Assembly (NCBI RefSeq): GCF_014201875.1
Contig: NZ_JACHFL010000016.1
Location: forward strand, 49,639 to 113,638
Length of the DNA: 64,000 nt
Source: Deinococcus humi
Lineage (GTDB): Bacteria; Deinococcota; Deinococci; Deinococcales; Deinococcaceae
Reading direction: 5' to 3'
Shown: in pieces, positions 46,003 through 53,599 of the stretch
How positions within the stretch are numbered: the stretch's first letter is position 1
How the letters are laid out: each line of letters starts with the position of its first letter
The notes under the pieces: generated by a model
Seen by the model: the letters and a program-made list of their open reading frames with translations, nothing else
The model's database searches: none
Told to the model about the DNA's origin: nothing
Made by a program: the position numbers and the translations under genes

Positions 46003-46911
46003 ATGACCACAATCGCGGATCAGTTGCCCGTCCCCCTCTTGCGGTCCCTGCGGGTGCTGCCGCTGCTGTCGGCGCTGCTGCTGGGCGGCGCGCTGGGCGT
46101 GACTGGAGGCGGCTTCGGCGGCACCACCGCCCATCCAGCCCCTGCCGCCGCGCCCCCGCCGGGCCGCCCAGCCTCGGTGCCTTCCTCCACGTACAGTACG
46201 TCCTCTCCCGCCCCCGCCGGCCCGCAGGCGAGCGCCACGTCGACAGCCGGTACCTCCTGGGGCCTCGTGGTTGGGCTCGGCGTGGTCGGGGCGCTGCTGG
46301 CCTTTGGGTTCGTCTGTGCGCTGTACGAGGAAGGAGCGGGGCAGCCCCGGGGGGCCCAGGCAGTTCGGGTTCAGGTGCTGTTCGAGAACGGAGAGAACGT
46401 GAAGCGGCAGCTGCAACTCCTCGCCCGCCGCCACGACCCAGACGCTCCAGGGGCACTCGCGACGCTGCTGCGGGAAAGCGCGTTGCTGCTGCTGCGCCAC
46501 AAGGCGGACTGGGCGTACGGCACCGCCGAGCGCCGCGCCGCGCCGGGCGAGAACGAGGCGAACTCGCTCGTGGGGCAGTGGGCGACCGCGGCCCGCGCCG
46601 CCTTCGAGACGCAGACCACCAGCCAGTACCAGAACGGCGACGTGGCGGGCGGCCACGAGCATGTGGTGGTCCCCGCCCGTACAGGTGGGCTCTACCTCGC
46701 CGTCACCCTGGCTGTGTCGGCCACTGGGCTGGAAGCCGCCCAGGAGATGGGCGGACCTGCCCGAGACGTGGAGGCCGCGCTGCTGGCCCTGTCCAGCGTA
46801 GGCAGCGAACACCTGCTGCGCCTGGAGGCCGTCTGGAGCCCCGACGGCGAGGGCGAGTTCCTGAGCGAGACGCAGGCCATCCTGCGCTACCCCACCCTGG
46901 CACCGCTGTAG
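46003..46911 (+). CDS. DUF1517-type membrane protein
   Basis: 302 residues: an N-terminal helix (LRVLPLLSALLLGGALGVT), a glycine-rich GGGFGG, a Pro/Ala/Ser linker, a second helix (WGLVVGLGVVGALLAFGFVCALY, about residues 86-108), then a cytosolic domain with VRVQVLFENGENVKRQLQLL, LATLLRESALLLLRHKADWA and FETQTTSQYQNGD. The GGGFGG start plus the LLxEtaxxLLRh segment is the DUF1517 pattern known from cyanobacteria and plastids; function unknown. GGAGG lies 8 bases before ATG. It is the last gene of the envelope-protein series and converges with the peptidase S51 gene. Confidence 0.85.
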   Translation: MTTIADQLPVPLLRSLRVLPLLSALLLGGALGVTGGGFGGTTAHPAPAAAPPPGRPASVPSSTYSTSSPAPAGPQASATSTAGTSWGLVVGLGVVGALLAFGFVCALYEEGAGQPRGAQAVRVQVLFENGENVKRQLQLLARRHDPDAPGALATLLRESALLLLRHKADWAYGTAERRAAPGENEANSLVGQWATAARAAFETQTTSQYQNGDVAGGHEHVVVPARTGGLYLAVTLAVSATGLEAAQEMGGPARDVEAALLALSSVGSEHLLRLEAVWSPDGEGEFLSETQAILRYPTLAPL

Positions 46912-46961
46912 AGCAAGCTCAACCCCAGCTTCACTGTGCGGTGTCAACCAGTCAAGATCGC

Positions 46962-47630
46962 TCAGGGCGTGAGCAGCTTCCAACGCCCCTCGGAAACCAC
47001 TTCGACGACGCTGCCAGCCACCTTGATGGCCGTCTGATCGTCAATTACGTAGGCCGGCCCCTGAAGCTCAGCCGCCCACCGTTCTGCGGTGGCCAGGGTG
47101 TTGTCTGGCAGCTGTGGATGGTCCAGATGCGGGAAGATCGAGAAGTCGACGAGACCCAGCGTCTCATCCCTTCCGGTGGGCGACGGCCACTCGACGAAGT
47201 CCTGTCCGATCCGTGGGGTCATCACCATGCTGCCCGCGCTCAACCCCACCCAGACGGTCTCTTGCAACGACGCCAGGAGATCTGCCAACCCAGACTCCCG
47301 CATCCAGTGGCACAGATACATCGCGTCACCGCCGTTCACCAGCAAGACATCCGCATTTCGCACCCATGGAACCCAGCGGTCTTTGCCGATGCTGGGCAAT
47401 GCTGTGAGTTCCAGGACGCCCACGGATTTCCAGCCCAGCTCGGTCATCGGGCACTCGTCGTGTCCGCTGATGAAACGCCAGGCATGGGTAGGATTGGTCT
47501 GGGGATGACCGTACCCCGCTGTGGGAATGCACAGGGCATTGGCCTCCGCGATTGGCTTGCCCAGGAGATCAACCAGGGCCTGGTGGATGCTCGGATTTTG
47601 AATCCCAGCCGAAGTGAGCAGAAGTTTCAT
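46962..47630 (-). CDS. Peptidase S51 (dipeptidase E / cyanophycinase-like)
   Basis: 222 residues from ATG 47630 (GGAGG 5 bases upstream). Motifs of the S51 family: LLTSAGIQNPSI at the start, CIPTAGYG, VLLVNGGDAMYL, and the nucleophile elbow VGLSAGSMVM (Ser about 126); the C-terminal part carries YVIDDQTAIKV, the strand before the acidic residue of the family. The family cleaves Asp-X dipeptides (PepE) or related bonds in the cytoplasm. Close members in Gram-positive and Deinococcus genomes are uncharacterised. Convergent with DUF1517. No peptide transporter is linked. Confidence 0.88.
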   Translation of the reverse strand: MKLLLTSAGIQNPSIHQALVDLLGKPIAEANALCIPTAGYGHPQTNPTHAWRFISGHDECPMTELGWKSVGVLELTALPSIGKDRWVPWVRNADVLLVNGGDAMYLCHWMRESGLADLLASLQETVWVGLSAGSMVMTPRIGQDFVEWPSPTGRDETLGLVDFSIFPHLDHPQLPDNTLATAERWAAELQGPAYVIDDQTAIKVAGSVVEVVSEGRWKLLTP

Positions 47631-48246
47631 CACGCCTCCCATCCGATATGGTCTTGCTCTGACGGAATTGTAAGGCTTGATTTCGCCTTTGGCGAATTCT
47701 TTGCTCTTCCTGCTGAGAAATGATTGCTGGGCTAATTCTGTGTGGGCTCAGGTGTTTCAGTTCTCCACCCTTGGGCAAGCGCATGTCACCAAGCTCATTT
47801 CTGGATGACCTGTACCTGCACCCTGCCACTCCTTCGTGACGCTTACGGCAGGGGCTAGAGCTCCTTAAGACTTGGCTGCGCGCGTTGTGAGCATGGCAAA
47901 CCATCGCGGCCCCTCTGGCCTCATTATGTTGCCAGCGCCTGTCTTCCCGTTGAGGGTAATGTGATCCCGGCTCCTGTCCTCCATCAAACGCGTGGTACAA
48001 GCTCCCGGCCTAGTGTTCCTGCGACCTTCACTGGTGGCTTTCATTCCACGACATGCTGGGCTTCAGGTGGAGTTCTGGCCACTTGTTCTTAGCGAAACCG
48101 GAATAGCTCAGCAGGTGCCATGGTTCTCAGGCCACGCCTGTTTTTCACATGCCGTCCGGTAAGTTAAGGCAACGCAAGCAGCAGACTTCTAAAAAGCACT
48201 GTGAGGAGAACCTCGTCTCCCCCACAGTGCCTTTGCCTCAAGATCC
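47631..48246. other. Gap with terminator, no gene recognised
   Basis: The 616-bp gap between the S51 gene start and the end of the SDR gene holds a minus-strand open frame (47569-48000) that has no family features. AT content is higher than average near 47680-47760. The SDR terminator lies at its right end. Confidence 0.4.
48195..48229 (-). terminator. Rho-independent terminator of the SDR gene
   Basis: On the minus strand GCACTGTG (48229-48222) pairs with CACAGTGC (48202-48195) with an internal secondary stem (GGAGA/TCTCC), followed at once by TTTTT. It lies 18 bases after the SDR stop. Confidence 0.85.
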
Positions 48247-49029
48247 TTACCTGAGGAGTGAAGCTCCTCCGTCCACGTAGATTTCCACGCCCGATACATG
48301 TCGGCCTAGGTCGGAGGCGAGGAACAGGCATGTATCAGCCACATCGATCGGCTCGCCCTGACCTTCATTCAGAGCTGGGCTGCCCTCAGGAAGTTCAACC
48401 TCTATTCCGAGTTTTTCCGTGTCGCGGTTTTCCGTGCGCTCCTCGATGTTCGTGTGGATGGCTCCAGGGCAAACCGCGTTGCAGCGGATGTGATCGCGTC
48501 CCAGTTCCAGGGCAATCATCTTCATAAAAGCGACCTGTCCAGCTTTGGATGTGCTGTACGCACTTGCGCCCGGGCTGGAGAAGGTGCGGTTGCCATTCAC
48601 GCTGCTCGTGATGATGATGCTCCCGCCGCCCGCCTTTTTCAGGTGCGGCACGGCGTAGTGAATGGTCAGGTATGTTCCACGAAGGTTGATATTCAGCGTT
48701 TTGTCCCATTCTTCAGGCTGCAACTCATCAATAGGGGTCCAGACGCCGTTGATCCCAGCATTGGCGACGACGATGTCGAGTCGGCCGAACTTCTCGATGG
48801 TTTCTGTAATGGCCTGCTGAACCGATTGAGCGTCGCGTACATCGCAGTTCACGTACAAGGCCTGGCCCCCCCCTTGTTCAATCTCGTTCTGGACGGCCTC
48901 ACCTTCCTTGGTCTGTGTGTCGGCCAGGATCACATGAGCGCCCTCCTGCGCGAAGCGCCTGGCCGTTCCCGCGCCAATTCCGCTCGCTCCACCGGTGATG
49001 AACGCCACTTTGCCTTCAAGCATGCCCAT
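48247..49029 (-). CDS. SDR-family oxidoreductase (glucose/ribitol-dehydrogenase-like)
   Basis: About 260 residues from ATG 49029 (AGGGGG upstream). The longer frame to 49092 adds no conserved residues. Motifs: TGGASGIG (cofactor), ADTQ at the end of strand 2, NAGING, catalytic Ser in TSSVNG, YSTSK and VDGGAS. The GEPIDVADTCLFLASDLG and GVEIYVDGG stretches are typical of the FabG/BdhA-type subfamily. A strong terminator follows. An inverted repeat (49121-49135) in the AT-rich promoter region suggests dedicated regulation. The substrate is not predictable. Confidence 0.9.
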   Translation of the reverse strand: MGMLEGKVAFITGGASGIGAGTARRFAQEGAHVILADTQTKEGEAVQNEIEQGGGQALYVNCDVRDAQSVQQAITETIEKFGRLDIVVANAGINGVWTPIDELQPEEWDKTLNINLRGTYLTIHYAVPHLKKAGGGSIIITSSVNGNRTFSSPGASAYSTSKAGQVAFMKMIALELGRDHIRCNAVCPGAIHTNIEERTENRDTEKLGIEVELPEGSPALNEGQGEPIDVADTCLFLASDLGRHVSGVEIYVDGGASLLR

Positions 49030-49120
49030 ACGGTTTCCCCCTGACGGGATGATTTGTCGTCCTACGCGAGGGCACAGTACGATGATCGCCAAGATAAAAT
49101 TTCTTGCCGGGCTTGTTGAT

Positions 49121-49135
49121 ACCGTTAAAAACGGT
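49121..49135. promoter_or_regulatory. ACCGTT-AAA-AACGGT operator candidate
   Basis: A perfect 6-bp dyad (49121-49126 and 49130-49135) sits in an AT-rich patch about 90-105 bases upstream of the SDR start. The symmetric form is typical of a dimeric repressor site. The regulator is unknown. Confidence 0.5.
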
Positions 49136-49430
49136 TTAAAAAAACATCATTTTCGTGGGCAGTTTTTTCTGATGTGCTTGGATGCGGCTGTTAACGTCGG
49201 CGAACGGCTGGTTCTTGAGCTCTTCCACTGAGATGTTCGCGCGCCAGCTCACGGTCCGCGTCCTCACCACCCCCAGTGACCCGTCCGGCGTGCAGGACTA
49301 CTGTGCCCTCCTGCGGTCAAGTTGCTGCAACCCTCCCCATGCGGTAGCACCCTGTCAAGATCACCATCGGCTTCTTCCGGTAGAGCGGCAAGTTCTGAAA
49401 CCCGTCACCTTCAGACGCCGTCGTACAAGC
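49136..49430. other. Gap between SDR and HxlR genes
   Basis: A region with a plus-strand frame starting MFARQLTVRVLTTPSDP (49232) that faintly resembles the first residues of IS200/IS605 OrfB proteins (R.V.V.LLTTPxxx) but nothing of that protein follows. Otherwise nothing. Confidence 0.3.
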
Positions 49431-50114
49431 TCAGGCCGAGCGCCGCACCGCCACGGCAGCAGAACTCCACAGGAACCAGCTCGGCAGTGCACGCTCCAGG
49501 GCCGGCAGGGCACGCACCTGGATCTGGCCTGTTTCCACGGCCTCCGCGTAGGACACCCGGCCCAACCACACCTGGTACATCGTCCGGAGAGTGGTGGTCA
49601 GCCAGACATCGGTTTCGAAATCGGGTGGGTGCAAGCAGACGGACACGTCTCGCCGGCCCAGCACCAGCCAGAACCCCCGGCCCGGCTCCTCCTCGAACGT
49701 GAACTCCACGACCACCCGCTGCTCAGGCAGATGCTCGTGGCAGACGCGACGATGCATCCACCACATCAGCACCACGGGGTCGAGTTCCTGCGCCCGTGGC
49801 TCGCCGAACGCCCAGGCGCTGCCCCACTCCAGGAGCGCCTCGATGATGGGCACCAGCGCCGCTCCCGCAGGCGTGAGCTGGTATTCGCTCCTGCGGCCTG
49901 CCTGCCTGGAAGGGCACGTCAGAATGCCGGCGTGCTCCAGCTCTCGCAGGCGCCGGGCCAGCAGGCCACGCGAGAGCCGGGGCAGCCCGCGCGACAGGTC
50001 ATTAAAGTGCGAGACTCCGTCCACCACCATGTCCCGGACGATCAACAGCGTCCACCGGTCGCCCAGCAGCTCGGCGGCGCGGCTGACCGGACAGTACTGC
50101 CCGTAATGCTCCAT
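49431..50114 (-). CDS. HxlR-family winged-helix regulator with SCP2-like C-terminal extension
   Basis: 227 residues from ATG 50114. The HxlR domain (about 1-100) reads YGQYCPVSRAAELLGDRWTL, LIVRDMVVDGVSHFNDLSRG, RGLLARRLRELEHAGILT and YQLTPAGAALVPIIEALLEW. The early Cys of CPVSRA is the redox-type position in several HxlR members. The C-terminal about 100 residues (FEEEPGRGFWLVLGRRDVSV, FETDVWLTTTLRTMYQVWLG) resemble a sterol-carrier-like fold found in some long HxlR proteins. Divergent from an acyl-CoA-dehydrogenase-like gene over two overlapping inverted repeats, it probably controls that gene and itself. Confidence 0.9.
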   Translation of the reverse strand: MEHYGQYCPVSRAAELLGDRWTLLIVRDMVVDGVSHFNDLSRGLPRLSRGLLARRLRELEHAGILTCPSRQAGRRSEYQLTPAGAALVPIIEALLEWGSAWAFGEPRAQELDPVVLMWWMHRRVCHEHLPEQRVVVEFTFEEEPGRGFWLVLGRRDVSVCLHPPDFETDVWLTTTLRTMYQVWLGRVSYAEAVETGQIQVRALPALERALPSWFLWSSAAVAVRRSA

Positions 50115-50129
50115 CCCCGCATTGTGATC

Positions 50130-50167
50130 GGTCAGTGACTGCCTGACCAGTGCACGTTCTGCACTGG
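50130..50167. promoter_or_regulatory. Two overlapping inverted repeats in the HxlR/dehydrogenase gap
   Basis: GGTCAG (50130-50135) and CTGACC (50143-50148) with a 7-bp spacer, then CCAGTGC (50147-50153) and GCACTGG (50161-50167), also with a 7-bp spacer. They overlap by two bases. Two dimer sites on the same DNA segment suit an HxlR regulator. Confidence 0.6.
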
Positions 50168-50270
50168 AAGTCGAGGGAAGGACAGATCTACGATCGCCAG
50201 AGAAACGCCACGGGACAGACCATGCCGGACCTGCAAACCAGGACCCTGCCCCACGTTTCAGGAGGAGGCC

Positions 50271-51482
50271 ATGACACATCCCGATGTAGCCCCACCGCTG
50301 CCCACCCCTGACGCCGCTTCCTGGCGGGCCACCGTGCTTGGCTTGGGACCGCAACTGGAAGAGCGGGCTGCCCGGCACGATGCGCAGAACACCTTCGTGG
50401 CTGAGAGCGTCGCTGAATTGCGGGCGGCAGGCTTTCTGGCGGTGGGCATTCCAACCGAGCTCGGGGGCGCGGGGCTGACGCAGGCCGAGGTTGCCGAACT
50501 GCTGCGCGAGATGGCGCAGTTCTGTCCGGCCACCGCACTGACCCTGGCCATGCATCAGCACCTTGTGGGGGCAGCCGTCTGGCGCTTCCGTCATGGTCAG
50601 CCCGGCGAAGCGCTGCTGCGGCGCGTGGCTGGCGAGCACCTGCTGCTGATCAGCACTGGGGCGCGCGACTGGCTGCGCTCCAGTGGCCTCATCACGCCTG
50701 TGGAGGGTGGATACCGCGTGCAGGCACGCAAAGCATTCGCCAGTGGCTGTCTGAGCGGCGATCTGTTGTTGACGAGCGCCGTTCTGAGCTGCAGCGAACA
50801 GGTTGCCCATTTTGTGGTCTCGCTGAGCGCGCCCGGCGTGAGCATCGAGGAGGACTGGAACAGCCTGGGAATGCGCGGCACCGGTTCACACACCGCCGTC
50901 CTGGAGGACGTGTTCGTGCCTGAGAAGGCCGTGTCTCTGACGCGCCCACGGGGGGAGTGGCATCCCAGCTGGAGCGTCGTCCTGGGCGCCGCCCTGCCGC
51001 TGATCATGGCGGTGTACGTGGGTGTGGCCGAGGCTGCTGCCGCAAAAGCGACGGCCAGGGCGCGGCAGGCGCCGCCCACGCCTGAACGGCTCCTGTCGCT
51101 GGGTGAAATGGTCAACGCCCTCACCACTGCGCAGCTGGCGTCGGCGGATCTGCTGCGCCTGGCGGACAACTACCGGTTCGACGCAGGCCTTGCCCTGGCT
51201 GACGCCGTGCTGGTCCGCAAGTCCATCTGCGCGCGGGCCGTGTTGGATACGGTTCACCGTGCGCTGGAGACGGTCGGTGGAGTGGGGCTCTTCCGCACCT
51301 TCGGCCTTGAACGCCTGCTGCGTGACGCGCACGGCGCGGCGTTTCACCCTCTCCCCGAGCGGGCACAGCAACTGTTTACGGCCCGCGTGGCGCTGGGTCT
51401 CGATGTGGCGGCCCCCTGGCAACAGACTGCAGTCGACCCGGAAGTACATCCTGCACAGAGCAACATCAGCGGACTGCCGTGA
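50271..51482 (+). CDS. Acyl-CoA-dehydrogenase-fold flavoprotein
   Basis: 403 residues. AGGAGG precedes ATG. Helical N-terminal domain (LRAAGFLAVGIPTELGGAGL, typical G(I/V)P..(Y/L)GG(A/L)G), middle beta domain (NSLGMRGTGSHTAVLEDVFV) and C-terminal helical domain (ALETVGGVGLFRTFGLERLL; RDAHGAAFHPLPERAQQLFT). The G-T-G-S-x-T segment and HPLPE near the end fit the branch that includes flavin-dependent monooxygenases such as DszC and nitroalkane-type enzymes. The catalytic Glu of true acyl-CoA dehydrogenases is not evident. It is likely to oxidise a small substrate. HxlR regulation suggests induction by toxic or oxidised compounds. Confidence 0.85.
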   Translation: MTHPDVAPPLPTPDAASWRATVLGLGPQLEERAARHDAQNTFVAESVAELRAAGFLAVGIPTELGGAGLTQAEVAELLREMAQFCPATALTLAMHQHLVGAAVWRFRHGQPGEALLRRVAGEHLLLISTGARDWLRSSGLITPVEGGYRVQARKAFASGCLSGDLLLTSAVLSCSEQVAHFVVSLSAPGVSIEEDWNSLGMRGTGSHTAVLEDVFVPEKAVSLTRPRGEWHPSWSVVLGAALPLIMAVYVGVAEAAAAKATARARQAPPTPERLLSLGEMVNALTTAQLASADLLRLADNYRFDAGLALADAVLVRKSICARAVLDTVHRALETVGGVGLFRTFGLERLLRDAHGAAFHPLPERAQQLFTARVALGLDVAAPWQQTAVDPEVHPAQSNISGLP

Positions 51483-51730
51483 ATGGAGTCAAGACAGAAT
51501 TGTGGAGTGTTGCACCGAAAGCAGAATCACGCGCCAGCACCGCGTTCACAGCCTGTTTAACCGCCCTAGCGGCCACAATAGCGCCATATGCAACCTCCAC
51601 TTCTTGAGCTTGGACGGCGCCGACGAGGTGGGGGGCAGACACTCACCTCTAACGCCTAGCCGAGGGCAGGACCAGGATTGCGTGATTTGACTCCCCGGCG
51701 CCCCCGCGGCGATGGTGGCCAGGCCCGTCG

Positions 51731-52552
51731 TCAGTGGTTGCGGGCCTGAAGCCGCTTGACAACCTGCGGAACGACGCTGCGCGGCAGAAAACGGGGGGTC
51801 AGCGTCTGCACTTTGTTCATCAGACCGACCACCCGGACCGCCTGCCCGGCGAACATCGCATCCACGCCCTCCCGGGCCACCGCGTCGGCGCTCATCATCG
51901 GCGAGAGCAGCGGGTTTGATCCAGCAATCAGCCGGCTGTCCTGCATCTGCGCGCGGTTCTGGAAGCCAGTCTCCACTGGACCAGGGCACAGCGCCGTGAC
52001 GTGCACGCCGGAATCCCGGAGTTCCTCGTTGAGCGCTTCGGAGAAGCTCAGTACGTACGCTTTGCTGGCGTAGTACACCGCCATCAGCGGTCCGGGGAGG
52101 AACGCGGCGGTGCTGGCCACATTCAGCACCCGACCCCGGCGACGTTCGACCATGCCTGGCAGAAAGCGGTGTGTCAGTTCGGTCAGCGCCGTGATGTTCA
52201 CCTGGATCATGTCCAGCTCGTGTTGACGAGGCAAGGTGTGAAATTCGCCGTACGAAGCGAACCCAGCGTTATTGACCAGGAAGTCGACAGTCAGGCCCAG
52301 CTCCTGAACATGGGTTTCGATGCGCTGAGCGGCGTCCTGGGCGGTCAGGTCCTGGGCAAAAACGGTGGCCTGAACGCCGGAGGTCGAGCGCAGCTCGCTC
52401 GCCAGCGCTTCGAGTTTGCTGACGGTCCTTGCTACCAGGATGACGTTGATCTTTCGCGCGGCGAGCTGGCGGGCGAGGCTTTCACCGATGCCGCCGCTGG
52501 CACCGGTGATTAGGGCGGTGAGCTGGGGGGCGTCCGAGGGGGAATGTGTCAT
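51731..52552 (-). CDS. SDR-family oxidoreductase (DltE/YdfG-like)
   Basis: 273 residues. TGASGGIG (cofactor), NNAGFASYG, catalytic Ser in NVASTAAFLPG, YYASKAY (Tyr-xxx-Lys), and a C-terminal segment AVRVVGLMNKVQTLTPRFLP of the YqjQ/DltE group with C-terminal helix RSVVPQVVKRLQ. It starts just downstream of two oppositely oriented operators. Divergent from a TetR gene, and its promoter region is covered by these sites, so it is almost certainly a target of that TetR. The substrate cannot be assigned. Confidence 0.9.
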   Translation of the reverse strand: MTHSPSDAPQLTALITGASGGIGESLARQLAARKINVILVARTVSKLEALASELRSTSGVQATVFAQDLTAQDAAQRIETHVQELGLTVDFLVNNAGFASYGEFHTLPRQHELDMIQVNITALTELTHRFLPGMVERRRGRVLNVASTAAFLPGPLMAVYYASKAYVLSFSEALNEELRDSGVHVTALCPGPVETGFQNRAQMQDSRLIAGSNPLLSPMMSADAVAREGVDAMFAGQAVRVVGLMNKVQTLTPRFLPRSVVPQVVKRLQARNH

Positions 52553-52606
52553 GGGGCTTCTCCTGTGCTGAAGGGGCAGATGGTGAACTGGACTTCCAGT
52601 ATCATG

Positions 52607-52725
52607 ACTAACCGGCGGTCAATAACAAGTTAATTGACCGCCGGTAGATTTGTCAAGGGCGACGCGGACGGGATCGAGAGCTTGAGAATCTCAACGAGCC
52701 GCCGTATGATTGACCGATGGTTAAT
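52607..52725. promoter_or_regulatory. Three copies of a TetR operator (ATTGACCGnnGGTTAAT-like)
   Basis: Site 1, minus strand 52623-52607, ATTGACCGCCGGTTAGT. Site 2, 52633-52649, ATTGACCGCCGGTAGAT. Site 3, 52709-52725, ATTGACCGATGGTTAAT. Sites 1 and 2 form one long inverted repeat (ACCGGCGGTCAAT and its complement, 9 bases apart) in front of the SDR gene. Site 3 covers the TetR start codon (ATG 52717). The pattern suggests tight repression of the SDR gene and feedback on the regulator. Confidence 0.8.
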
Positions 52726-53382
52726 CAGCGGCGTGCCCGCACAGGAACGGCCAAAGCTGCCCGCCGGGCCCACATCCTTGAGCAGGCCCGCCAGCTGCTG
52801 AGCACTGCCCGTTACCCGGCCCTGACTCTCACCGACATCGCTGCGCGGGTCGGTCTGACCAAAGCTGCCCTGTTCGCCTATTTCTCCAGCAAAGAGGCGT
52901 TGTTCCTCGAGCTGTACGAATTGCTGCTGGGCCACTGGCTGGACACCCTGGAAAAACACCTGCAGTTGGGCGGCACCCACACGCCACGCAGTCTGGCGAC
53001 GCTGGTCACTTCGGTGTGCGAAGAGCACCCGGACCTGCTGCGCCTAATCCCGCTGCTGGCCGGCCTGCTCGAACACAACATCAGCGTGGACCGGGCGGCA
53101 CAGCACAAGCGCTGGCTGGCCGAGCGGCTTCAGACCGTCACGCCCCTGCTGGAGCAGAGGCTACCCGGACTTCCAGTGGGGGGCGGCCTGCGGCTGCTCA
53201 CCTACACCCAGGCGTTGATTGCTGGGCTGCAACCGATGAGTGAGCCCGCCCCGGCGGTCCGGGAGGCTTTCGCCACCCACGGACTGGACCTGATGCATGT
53301 GGACCTTTCAACGGCGCTTCAGGACAGCCTCGAAGCCCTTTACCAGGGATTGAGTGCACCTCAGGCTCCTACAGACGCGTAA
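52717..53382 (+). CDS. TetR-family transcriptional repressor
   Basis: 221 residues from ATG 52717. N-terminal helix-turn-helix: ALTLTDIAARVGLTKAALFA and YFSSKEALFLELYELLLGH, followed by a helical ligand domain (SLATLVTSVCEEHPDLLRLI, PLLAGLLEHNISVDRA, and a TetR-C-like end with LSTALQDSLEALYQGL). The regulator probably recognises ATTGACCGnnGGTTAAT, of which three copies lie between it and the divergent SDR gene. One copy spans its own start codon. The ligand is unknown. Length and domains are normal. Confidence 0.92.
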   Translation: MVNQRRARTGTAKAARRAHILEQARQLLSTARYPALTLTDIAARVGLTKAALFAYFSSKEALFLELYELLLGHWLDTLEKHLQLGGTHTPRSLATLVTSVCEEHPDLLRLIPLLAGLLEHNISVDRAAQHKRWLAERLQTVTPLLEQRLPGLPVGGGLRLLTYTQALIAGLQPMSEPAPAVREAFATHGLDLMHVDLSTALQDSLEALYQGLSAPQAPTDA

Positions 53383-53599
53383 GCCTGCGCAAGAGAAGAA
53401 TGGCGGTTTGATCAAACGTCTCTTGGGCGAGGGCTGGGAACCATGGGCGGCGCGGTCGCCAACCCCCCATTAACGGCGTCCCTTGAGGCCCACAAAGAGC
53501 TTTCTATTGAGGCCACACCCTGAGCACAACGCAGAAAAAATTCAGCCAACGTTGTGATTCGGGTCAGCAACCTCGTCTGGGCGCCCATACTGCTCGACC

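Noticed and set aside
44987..46456. Open frame of 489 codons antisense to the CarbopepD_reg and DUF1517 genes.
   Set aside because: Arg/Pro-rich shadow. The plus-strand genes have signal peptides and ribosome sites.
48068..48090. Possible IS6 terminal repeat (AGTTCTGGCCACTTGTT).
   Set aside because: No transposase N-terminus follows at the usual 40-bp distance in either direction.
49232..49360. Possible start of an IS200/IS605 OrfB-like protein (MFARQLTVRVLTTPSDP).
   Set aside because: Only about 15 residues resemble such proteins and nothing of the rest is present.
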